This document shows positions 49,755-56,647 of a DNA stretch of 64,000 bases, one piece after another. A model generated the notes under the pieces. The model saw nothing but the letters and a program-made list of their open reading frames with translations, did no database searches and was not told the DNA's origin. Numbering within the stretch: the first letter of the stretch is position 1; each line of letters starts with the position of its first letter. The position numbers were made by a program, and so were the translations under genes. This DNA is from Enhydrobacter sp. (GTDB lineage: Bacteria; Pseudomonadota; Alphaproteobacteria; Reyranellales; Reyranellaceae): positions 1,610,473 to 1,674,472 of the forward strand of contig CP075528.1 in assembly GCA_025808875.1 (NCBI GenBank), given 5' to 3'.

Positions 49755-50528
49755 TCAACGCTTGTCGAACAGGACGCTCTGCACGGCGCGGCCGAAATAG
49801 CCCTCGCGGTCGGCGAGGCGGGCCGTGGCGATGCCGATGGAATCGGGCCCGGCCCAGGTCTCGGCATCGAGCAGGATCCAGTCGCCGACCGGTTCGCGCG
49901 CGAGACTTACCGAGAGATCGGCGTTGATGAAGGTCCACTCGTGGAAATCCAGCACCGCCGACGTGCCGTTGCAGAAATCGGCGGCGATGGCGGCGCGCAT
50001 CAGGGGCGAGATCGCCTCGCCCGCGACGATCGGCCTGTCGGCGCGATACCACACGGCGGCCGGGCCGGGCTGGCTGAAGTTGCCGCGCGCGGCGCGCATG
50101 GTGAGCCCCTGGAGGAACGGCGTGCGGGCCATCGCCGCCACCGGCGGGCGGCCGAACTCGGGCGGGCGGATGTCGTGCGGCGGGCAGAAGGCGGGGCCGG
50201 GCAGCTCGCGCGGCTCGCGCCTGATGCGCAACGCCGTGGCGCGCACCACCTCGGTGGTTCCGGCGAGCAGGCGCACCGCGACGAGCTGAATCTTGCGGCC
50301 CTCGCGCAGCACCTCGGTCTCGATGGCGAGCGGGGCGACCGGCACCGGCCGCATCAGGTCGACGGTGAGTCGCGCCACGCGCATCGGCACCGGCGCGGGC
50401 AGGCGCTCGACCGCCCAGCAGATCAGCGACGACGGCGCCGCGCCGTGCTGCAGGCCGGGGTCCCACGGGCCGCCGGCATGCGCGCTGGCGTGGGCGGTGT
50501 TTCCTTCGACGCGGTAGATCGCTGACAT
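49755..50528 (-). CDS. Acyl-CoA thioesterase family protein (double hotdog, TesB-like)
   Basis: A 257-residue double-hotdog protein. The N-half shows HASAHAGGPWDPGLQHGAAPSSLICWAVERL, VARLTVDLMRPVPV and EVLREGRKIQLVAVRLL; the C-half shows ISPLMRAAIAADFCNGTSAVLDF, FINADLSVSLAREPVGDWILLDAETWAGPDSIGIATARLAD, as in TesB/FcoT-like thioesterases. Start MSAIYRVEGN. Divergent from arsR. It probably hydrolyses acyl-CoA; chain preference unknown. Confidence 0.84.
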   Translation of the reverse strand: MSAIYRVEGNTAHASAHAGGPWDPGLQHGAAPSSLICWAVERLPAPVPMRVARLTVDLMRPVPVAPLAIETEVLREGRKIQLVAVRLLAGTTEVVRATALRIRREPRELPGPAFCPPHDIRPPEFGRPPVAAMARTPFLQGLTMRAARGNFSQPGPAAVWYRADRPIVAGEAISPLMRAAIAADFCNGTSAVLDFHEWTFINADLSVSLAREPVGDWILLDAETWAGPDSIGIATARLADREGYFGRAVQSVLFDKR

Positions 50529-50609
50529 CGTGACTCTCGGCAAACAGGCGGCGCTCTCATAGGGGAAGCAGGGGGAGCCGGGCAACCCGTCGGGCTTGAC
50601 GGCAACCTT

Positions 50610-50631
50610 TATTTAACATAGTGGTTAAATA
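50610..50631. promoter_or_regulatory. ArsR-type operator overlapping the arsR start codon
   Basis: TATTTAAC, ATAGTG, GTTAAATA: perfect 8-bp arms, the last base being the A of the arsR ATG (50631). AT-rich in GC-rich DNA and placed to block transcription or translation start, so auto-repression by the encoded regulator is likely. A TTGACG at 50596-50601 could be the -35. Confidence 0.72.
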
Positions 50632-50987
50632 TGGATGCGCTTTCGCAGACCTTCTCGGCCCTTGCCGACCCGACGCGCCGGGCGATCCTGGCGCGGCTGA
50701 CGTCGGGCAGCGCCACGGTGGGCGAGCTTGCGGAGCCTTTCGACATGTCGCTGCCGGCGGTGTCGCGGCACCTGAAGGTGCTGACCGACGCCGGTCTGAT
50801 AGAGCGGTCGACGGAGGCGCAGTGGCGCCGCTGCGCGCTGCGCGGCGAGGGCCTGCGCGAGGCCGCCGACTGGATCGAGTTCTACCGCCGCTTCTGGGAG
50901 CAGTCGTTCGACCGCCTCGAGGCGTTTCTCGAGCAGACCCGGCCCGCCGGGCGGAAAGGAAGGAGCCATGGACGCCGCCGTCGATAG
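50631..50987 (+). CDS. ArsR/SmtB family winged-helix regulator
   Basis: A 118-residue regulator: FSALADPTRRAILARLTSGSATVGELAEPFDMSLPAVSRHLKVLTDAGLIERS is the ArsR winged helix. Metal-binding cysteines (ELCVCDL-type) are absent, so it senses something else. C-terminal helix FYRRFWEQSFDRLEAFLEQT. It overlaps the SRPBCC gene by 20 bases; this regulator/SRPBCC pairing is widespread. A perfect dyad covers its start. Confidence 0.9.
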   Translation: MDALSQTFSALADPTRRAILARLTSGSATVGELAEPFDMSLPAVSRHLKVLTDAGLIERSTEAQWRRCALRGEGLREAADWIEFYRRFWEQSFDRLEAFLEQTRPAGRKGRSHGRRRR

Positions 50988-51429
50988 CCGCACCCTGCGC
51001 CTCTCCCGCATCTTCGACGCATCGCGCGAGCGCGTGTTCGCCGCCTGGACCGAGCCGGCGCAGTTCATGGCCTGGATGTGCCCGGCCGATGTCGAGCTCG
51101 ACGAATGCGAGCTCGACGTGCGGCCGGGCGGCGCCTGGCGGGCCAAGGGCTACACGCCGACCCGGCGCTTCGCCAAGTCGGGCGTCTATCTCGAGGTCAG
51201 GCGGCCCGAGCTGCTGGTCTTCACGTGGGGCCATCACGCGAGCGCCGACTGGTCGAGCCCGCGCGGCCACGAGACCACGGTGCGCGTCGAGTTCCGCGCG
51301 CTCGGCCAACGGACCGAGCTGGTCCTGACGCACGGGCCGTTCATCGATGCGCCGAGTTTCGACGACCACGACAACGGCTGGCGCGGCTCGTTGGACAAGC
51401 TCGCCACATTTTTCGGGAGGAGCGCATGA
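50968..51429 (+). CDS. SRPBCC (AHSA1/START-like) domain protein
   Basis: A 153-residue START-like ligand-binding fold: LRLSRIFDASRERVFAAWTEPAQFMAWMCP, then VRPGGAWRAKGY and VRVEFRALGQRTELVLTHGPF, ending GWRGSLDKLATFF. AHSA1-type proteins bind hydrophobic ligands; enzyme activity is unproven. It is translated in an overlap with arsR and overlaps DUF899 by ATGA. Confidence 0.9.
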   Translation: MDAAVDSRTLRLSRIFDASRERVFAAWTEPAQFMAWMCPADVELDECELDVRPGGAWRAKGYTPTRRFAKSGVYLEVRRPELLVFTWGHHASADWSSPRGHETTVRVEFRALGQRTELVLTHGPFIDAPSFDDHDNGWRGSLDKLATFFGRSA

Positions 51430-52106
51430 CGGCTCATCGCATCGTCAGCCACGCGGAGTGGGTGGAGGCACGCAAGGCCTTCCTGGCCAAGGAGAAGGAG
51501 TTCATGCGCCGGCGCGACGAGCTCGCGCGCGAGCTGCCCTGGGAGCGCGTCGACAAGGAATACGTCTTCGAGGCGCCGGAGGGCCGGGTCACGCTGGCCG
51601 ACCTGTTCGATGGCAGGGGCCAGCTGCTGGTCCAGCATTTCATGTTCGGCCCCGACTACGAGGAGGGCTGCCCGAGCTGCTCGTTCTGGGCCGACAATTT
51701 CGTCGGGATCGTGCCGCATCTGGCGGCGCGCGACACCGCGCTAGTGCTCGTTTCGCGCGCGCCGCTCGCGAAGTTCGAGCCCTACAGGAAGCGCATGGGC
51801 TGGAACCTGCGCTGGGTGTCGTCGGCCGGCTGCGACTTCAACTACGACTATGCCGTGTCGAAGCGTCCCGACGAGAAGGTGCTGGCCTACAACTACGGCA
51901 CCATCGAGCGGACGTTCGACGAGCATCCCGGCATCAGCGCCTTCATCCGCGAGGAGGGCGCGATCTTCCACACCTACTCGACCTACGCGCGCGGGCTCGA
52001 CAACCTGAACGGCGCCTACCAGCTGCTCGATCTCACCGCCAAGGGCCGCGACGAGGAGGGGCTGCCCTTCACCATGGCCTGGCTGCGCCGGCACGACCGG
52101 TATTGA
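51426..52106 (+). CDS. DUF899 thioredoxin-fold protein
   Basis: A 226-residue DUF899 protein: ARKAFLAKEKEFMRRRDELARELPWERVDKEYVF, then a thioredoxin-like core QHFMFGPDYEEGCPSCSFWADNF with a CPSC motif at about 80-83, and GTIERTFDEHPGISAFIREEGAIFHTYSTYARG. The CxxC suggests redox or metal binding. It overlaps the SRPBCC stop, completing an ArsR-SRPBCC-DUF899 transcript. Confidence 0.9.
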   Translation: MTAHRIVSHAEWVEARKAFLAKEKEFMRRRDELARELPWERVDKEYVFEAPEGRVTLADLFDGRGQLLVQHFMFGPDYEEGCPSCSFWADNFVGIVPHLAARDTALVLVSRAPLAKFEPYRKRMGWNLRWVSSAGCDFNYDYAVSKRPDEKVLAYNYGTIERTFDEHPGISAFIREEGAIFHTYSTYARGLDNLNGAYQLLDLTAKGRDEEGLPFTMAWLRRHDRY

Positions 52107-52152
52107 TACGCCCGGCCTTGCGGCCTCGCGGCCCGCTGCCTACCTTCGCCGG

Positions 52153-52440
52153 ATGGTTCACACGGCAATCTGGCACGGCAAGGTGATCGCCCGAAGCGAT
52201 CGAACCCTGGAGGTGGACGGCTACGTCTACTTCCCGCGTGAGACGGTGCACATGGAGCTGCTGGAGGCGACGCCGAGGACCGCGAACGACCTGAAGTGCC
52301 CGCACGGCGTGCAGTTCTACGACGTGGTCGAGGCCGGCGAGCGCAGCGCGCGGGCGGCGTGGTCCTACGAGGCGCCGCAGCCCAGGATGAAGCCGGTCGA
52401 GCGCTGGATCGGCTTCTGGGAGGACGTCCGGGTGGAGTAG
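52153..52440 (+). CDS. DUF427 domain protein
   Basis: A 95-residue protein covering one DUF427 beta-tent domain: WHGKVIARSDRTLEVDGYVYFPRETVHMELL, CPHGVQFYDVV and AAWSYEAPQ. The family is common in actinobacteria and proteobacteria and its role is unknown. It lies 46 bases after DUF899, possibly in the same transcript, and converges on the next gene with a palindrome at the junction. Confidence 0.88.
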   Translation: MVHTAIWHGKVIARSDRTLEVDGYVYFPRETVHMELLEATPRTANDLKCPHGVQFYDVVEAGERSARAAWSYEAPQPRMKPVERWIGFWEDVRVE

Positions 52441-52453
52441 CCGCTACTTCACC
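52431..52453. terminator. Palindrome holding both stop codons of convergent genes
   Basis: GGTGGAGTAGC, one base, GCTACTTCACC: 11-bp arms with one G/T mismatch. The TAG of DUF427 (52438-52440) and the TAG of the minus-strand gene (52444-52446) lie in opposite arms. A usable hairpin would have a 5-base loop; there is no T-tract. Confidence 0.5.
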
Positions 52454-53025
52454 GGCGAGATCGCGGTGACGGTGAGCGGCGTGGTCAGGCCGATGACGAC
52501 GTCGCCGACCTTGATCTTGCCGATCATGTCCTTCTGCGCGACCGAGGTCGCCGCGAGCGTCCGCACGGCGCCGCCCTGGCCGGAGATCACCGAGACCCGG
52601 TTGTTGGGCAGGTCGACGCCGACCACGGTGAGGGTGAAGCGGCCGGCCTCGATGTCGGTCGGGCTGGGATCGGCGCCCTCGCGCCGGGCCTCGCGCGAGC
52701 CCGGACCCTTCTGGCGCAGATTGAGGATGGTCACGGACTCGGTGAAGGTGACGTCGACCGTCGAGCCGTCGGCGATGTCGGCGAGATTGCGCACGCCGTC
52801 GGCCACGGCGAGGTGCAGCAGGCGGCCGCCGATGGTGGTGAAGACGATGGTGCGCGTCGCGACGTCGGCATGCTCGACCGTCGCCTGCGTCGTGCGGACG
52901 TTGCTGAAGGCGACGCCGGCGCGTGGCACGGCCTGGACCTGGCCCTGCGCCGCAGCTTCGAACGCGGGCAGGCCCGCGCCCGCCACCAGGATTGCCGCAA
53001 AGATCGAAACGCCGGCAGCCTTCAT
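52444..53025 (-). CDS. Secreted protein of unknown function
   Basis: A 193-residue protein with a signal peptide (MKAAGVSIFAAILVAGAGLPAFEAAAQG, cleavage near AAA-QG). The mature part is beta-rich, with VEHADVATRTIVFTTIGGRLLHLAVADGVRNLADIADGSTVDVTFTESVTI, and later VVGVDLPNNRVSVISGQGGAVRTL and IGKIKVGDVVIGLTTPL, resembling OB-like/DUF5666-type periplasmic folds. No function recognised. ATG is preceded by GGAGGG; an in-frame GTG lies 18 bases upstream. Confidence 0.75.
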   Translation of the reverse strand: MKAAGVSIFAAILVAGAGLPAFEAAAQGQVQAVPRAGVAFSNVRTTQATVEHADVATRTIVFTTIGGRLLHLAVADGVRNLADIADGSTVDVTFTESVTILNLRQKGPGSREARREGADPSPTDIEAGRFTLTVVGVDLPNNRVSVISGQGGAVRTLAATSVAQKDMIGKIKVGDVVIGLTTPLTVTAISPVK

Positions 53026-53083
53026 CGCCTGCACCCTCCGCACATTACGGGCCGGACAATAGCGATCCGGCCCCGCCGTGCAA

Positions 53084-53863
53084 TCACGAAAGATGATCGT
53101 CGACCGCCCTGGCGGTGCTCAGCGGCTGGTCGAGATAGGCGAGATGGCCGGCGCCCGAAATCGTCGCCGTCTTCGTCGGTCCCTTGATGGCCGACGCGAC
53201 CTTTTTCGCATAGCTCGTCGGCAGCACGGCGTCCTTCTCGCCCCACAGGACGAGGGTGGGCGTGGCGATCAGGCCGAGGCGCCTGTCGAGCCGGGTGTTG
53301 CCGAGCGGCCAGAAGGCGCGCGCCGCGGCCTCCTGGGCGCGGCTCATCTCGATCGGCCACTCGACGGAGTTGGCGCCGACCGGCGGCGCGACCAGTTCGT
53401 GCCAGCGCGCCGGGTCGGCGCACATCAGGCCGGGCAGCGCCTCCTTGCGCTGCGCCCAGGGATCGGCCGCCGGCTCGGCCTCGTCGAACAGGCCGAACGG
53501 CGCGATCAGGACGAGCTTGCGCACGCTGGCGGGAAAAATCGCCGCCATCTCGGCCGCGAACGAGCCGCCGACCGACGCGCCGACCAGATCGGCGCCGGCG
53601 AGGCCCGCGCCGTCGAGCAGCTGGCGCACGGCGAGGATCCAGTCGAGATGCGTGTCGAGCGCGGTGTGGCCGGTCGCACCGGGATAGCCCGGCAGCGACG
53701 GCGCGACCACGGTGCGCCGCTTCGCCAGTTCGTCGAGGAACGGCAGCCAGCGCGGCAGGCCGCCGAGACCGGCGAGGAAGCCGACCCTCGGGCCGTTGCC
53801 CTTGGTCCAGACACGGCAGGCATGACCGTTGACCTCGACGGTCGACTCCGCAGGCTGCGACAC
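53084..53863 (-). CDS. Alpha/beta hydrolase
   Basis: A 259-residue alpha/beta hydrolase: GFLAGLGGLPRWL oxyanion region, nucleophile VGASVGGSF, acid LWGEKDAVLP, histidine ISGAGHLAYLDQP. It starts 3 bases after the LLM gene stop, so this is a second LLM-plus-hydrolase pair in the window, besides the one at 10.5-12.6 kb. Substrate unknown. Confidence 0.87.
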   Translation of the reverse strand: MSQPAESTVEVNGHACRVWTKGNGPRVGFLAGLGGLPRWLPFLDELAKRRTVVAPSLPGYPGATGHTALDTHLDWILAVRQLLDGAGLAGADLVGASVGGSFAAEMAAIFPASVRKLVLIAPFGLFDEAEPAADPWAQRKEALPGLMCADPARWHELVAPPVGANSVEWPIEMSRAQEAAARAFWPLGNTRLDRRLGLIATPTLVLWGEKDAVLPTSYAKKVASAIKGPTKTATISGAGHLAYLDQPLSTARAVDDHLS

Positions 53864-53866
53864 CGG

Positions 53867-55141
53867 CTACTCCGCGGCGGCGAGCTGCGCGCGGAAGGCC
53901 GGCACCGCGGCGCGCGAATCGCGGGCCATCGGCCTCGGCCACCATTTGTGTTCCCAGTCGCCGAACAGGTCCTTTACCTTCGGCAGCACCTTCTCGGCGA
54001 ACAGGCGCGTGTTGTACTTGGTGGTGTCCTTGCCCATGTTGCCGAACTGCAGCAGCAGCATGAGGTTGCCGACGTTGAGGCTGGTGCCGACGTGGCGGAT
54101 CTGCTCGACCACCTCGTCGGGCGAGCCGACCAGCACGTAGCCGCCGTCGACGATGTCCTTCATGTTGGTCGCCTTGAGCGCCGCCTTGGTCGCCGGGTTG
54201 GCGACGTTGGCGGCCTTGCTCACCATGCTCTCGATGCCGGCGCGCTGCGTCGCCTCGGTGGTGTAGCCCGGCGGCGTGGCGAAGCGCGGATCGATGTGCA
54301 GGCAGCGCCCGTAGAAGTACTCGGCAGGCTCGGTGTAGAGGTCGAGCGCCTGCTGGCGGCTCTCGGCGACGCCGACGAACTGCAGGAAGCCGGCGCGGTA
54401 GGGGTTCCGGTCCTTGCCGAGCTTCTCCATCTCCTTCCAGAAGCCCTGCATGGTCGCCAGGCCGGCCTTGTAGCCGTAGTAGGAGAGGTAGCAGTAGACG
54501 TAGTCCATCTCCGCGCACCATCGCCACGTCTCGATCGAGCCGCCGCCCGGGATCCAGATCGGCGGATGCGGCTCGTTCTGGATCGGTCGCGGCCAGATGT
54601 TGACGTAGCGCTGCTGGTTGAAGCGGCCCGAGAAGGCGAAGGTCTCCTTCTCCATCCACGCCCTCTTCACGAGGTCGTGCGCCTCGTAGTAGCGCTCGCG
54701 CAGCAGGCTCGGGTTCTGGCCGTAGGCGTAGCAGGTGTCCATCGGCGAGCCTACCGGGAAGCCGGCGATCAGCCGTCCGCCCGAGATGCAATCGATCATG
54801 GCGAACTCCTCGGCCACGCGCGTCGGCGGATTGTAGAGCGCGAGCGAGTTGCCCATGACGCAGAGCGCGGTGTCGGTGGTTCGGCGCGCCAGCGACGAGG
54901 CGATCAGGTTGGGCGAGGGCATCAGCCCGTAGCCGTTGGAGTGATGCTCGTTGACGCAGACGGCATCGAAGCCGCACTCGGCGGCGAACTCGAGCTCGTC
55001 CATGAAGTCGTTGTACATGTGGTGCGCCCGGCGCGGGTCGAACAGCGACGAATGGATGTCGACCCACACCGAGGGATGCTTCTTGTTGAAGTCGTCCGGA
55101 AGCTCCGTGTACGGCATCAGATGGAACCACATGAGCTTCAT
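53867..55141 (-). CDS. LLM class flavin-dependent oxidoreductase
   Basis: A 424-residue luciferase-like TIM-barrel protein: MKLMWFHLMPY, FAAECGFDAVCVNEHHSNGYGLMPSPNLIASSLARRT, ALYNPPTRVAEEFAMIDCISGGRLIAGFPVG and HPPIWIPGGGSIETWRW. The sequence differs markedly from the LLM protein at 11.4 kb. Uses reduced flavin and oxygen; the substrate is unknown. Coupled to the hydrolase gene downstream and divergent from ccr across 213 bases containing a perfect dyad 29 bases before its start. Confidence 0.9.
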   Translation of the reverse strand: MKLMWFHLMPYTELPDDFNKKHPSVWVDIHSSLFDPRRAHHMYNDFMDELEFAAECGFDAVCVNEHHSNGYGLMPSPNLIASSLARRTTDTALCVMGNSLALYNPPTRVAEEFAMIDCISGGRLIAGFPVGSPMDTCYAYGQNPSLLRERYYEAHDLVKRAWMEKETFAFSGRFNQQRYVNIWPRPIQNEPHPPIWIPGGGSIETWRWCAEMDYVYCYLSYYGYKAGLATMQGFWKEMEKLGKDRNPYRAGFLQFVGVAESRQQALDLYTEPAEYFYGRCLHIDPRFATPPGYTTEATQRAGIESMVSKAANVANPATKAALKATNMKDIVDGGYVLVGSPDEVVEQIRHVGTSLNVGNLMLLLQFGNMGKDTTKYNTRLFAEKVLPKVKDLFGDWEHKWWPRPMARDSRAAVPAFRAQLAAAE

Positions 55142-55169
55142 GGCACCGGTTCTCCCTAAACTCGGCTGA

Positions 55170-55193
55170 CGAGGTAAACGATCATTTACCTCG
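55170..55193. promoter_or_regulatory. TetR-type operator in the LLM/ccr divergent region
   Basis: CGAGGTAAA, CGATCA, TTTACCTCG: perfect 9-bp arms with a 6-base centre that itself is nearly symmetric (AAACGATCATTT). It resembles TetR-family sites such as GTAAACGN-TTTAC. It lies 28 bases before the LLM start and about 160 bases before ccr. A TetR regulator (CcrR) controls ccr in Methylobacterium extorquens; no TetR gene lies in this window. Confidence 0.7.
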
Positions 55194-55354
55194 GTCGCTT
55201 TGCCAAGGCGAATCTCCCGAGGGCCTGTGTGATCTTTTGCAGATCGCGCAACTTTATTGTCCTTCCACCGCTTGGATCGTTTCAATTCGTGTTTTGTGCG
55301 TTGCAATCTCGCGATCGCAACAATAGTTTCGCTGCATTGCAGGAGGCGTTTGCC

Positions 55355-56644
55355 ATGTCCGTTGTCGCTTTTCCGGCCCGTCAGCATCCGACGGCGAACC
55401 AGCCGAAGAAGGACCTCTACGAGGTCGGCGAGATCCCGCCGCTCGGCCACGTGCCGAAGACCATGTACGCCTGGGCGATCCGGCGCGACCGCCACGGTCC
55501 GCCCGAGCAGTCCATGCAGCTCGAGGTCGTGCCGACGCATGCGATCGGCGAGGACGAGGTGCTGGTTCTCGTGATGGCGGCGGGCGTCAACTACAACGGC
55601 GTGTGGGCCGGCCTCGGCCTGCCGATCTCGCCCTTCGACGTGCACAAGCAGGACTTCCACATCGCCGGCTCCGACGCCTCGGGCATCGTCTGGGCGGTCG
55701 GCGCCAAGGTGAAGCGCTGGAAGGTCGGCGACGAGGTCGTCGTCCACTGCAACCAGGACGACGGCGACGACGAGGAGTGCAACGGCGGCGATCCGATGTT
55801 CTCCACCAGCCAGCGCATCTGGGGCTACGAGACCCCCGACGGTTCCTTCGCACAGTTCTGCCGCGTGCAGGCGCGCCAGCTCATGAAGCGGCCGCAGCAC
55901 CTGACCTGGGAGGAGAGCGCCTCCTACACGCTCACGCTGGCCACCGCCTACCGCATGCTGTTCGGTCATCGGCCGCACATCCTGCGGCCCGGCCACAACG
56001 TGCTGGTGTGGGGCGCGGCGGGCGGCCTGGGCTCGATGGCGATCCAGCTCATCGCCACCGCCGGCGCCAACGCCATCGGGGTGATCTCCGATCCGTCGAA
56101 GACCGACTTCGTCATGTCGCTCGGCGCGCGCGGCGTCATCAACCGCAACGACTTCGACTGCTGGGGCCAGCTGCCCGACGTCGACGACCAGAAGGGCTAC
56201 GCCGAGTACATGAAGAAGTGCCGCAAGTTCGGCGCCGCCATCTGGGAAGTCACCGGCAAGGGCAACGACGTCGACTTCGTGTTCGAGCACCCCGGCGAGC
56301 AGACCTTCCCGGTGTCGTGCTTCATCGTGAAGCGCGGCGGCATGGTCGTGTTCTGCGCCGGCACCACCGGCTACAACCTGACGATGGACGCGCGCTTCGT
56401 GTGGATGCGCCAGAAGCGCATCCAGGGCAGCCACTTCGCCAACCTGCTGCAGGCGAGCCAGGCCAACCAGCTGGTGATCGAGCGCCGCATCGACCCGTGC
56501 ATGAGCGAGGTCTTCGAGTGGGTCGACATTCCCAAGGCCCACACCAAGATGTGGAAGAACCAGCACAAGCCCGGGAACATGGCCGTGCTGGTCTCGGCCC
56601 GGCGCCCCGGCCTGCGCACGCTCGAAGACGCGCTGGAAGAATAG
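55355..56644 (+). CDS. ccr: Crotonyl-CoA carboxylase/reductase
   Basis: A 429-residue MDR-family enzyme that reductively carboxylates crotonyl-CoA to ethylmalonyl-CoA with NADPH and CO2, the key step of the ethylmalonyl-CoA pathway. Features: DLYEVGEIPPLGHVPKTMYAWAIRR, HIAGSDASGIVWAVG, LVWGAAGGLGSMAIQLI and GGMVVFCAGTTGYNLTMDARFVWMRQKRIQGSHFAN in parts, all typical of Ccr. The start has AGGAGG at 55341-55346, 8 bases before ATG, over a longer open frame. It is 3 bases before mcd. Confidence 0.95.
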   Translation: MSVVAFPARQHPTANQPKKDLYEVGEIPPLGHVPKTMYAWAIRRDRHGPPEQSMQLEVVPTHAIGEDEVLVLVMAAGVNYNGVWAGLGLPISPFDVHKQDFHIAGSDASGIVWAVGAKVKRWKVGDEVVVHCNQDDGDDEECNGGDPMFSTSQRIWGYETPDGSFAQFCRVQARQLMKRPQHLTWEESASYTLTLATAYRMLFGHRPHILRPGHNVLVWGAAGGLGSMAIQLIATAGANAIGVISDPSKTDFVMSLGARGVINRNDFDCWGQLPDVDDQKGYAEYMKKCRKFGAAIWEVTGKGNDVDFVFEHPGEQTFPVSCFIVKRGGMVVFCAGTTGYNLTMDARFVWMRQKRIQGSHFANLLQASQANQLVIERRIDPCMSEVFEWVDIPKAHTKMWKNQHKPGNMAVLVSARRPGLRTLEDALEE

Positions 56645-56647
56645 TCC

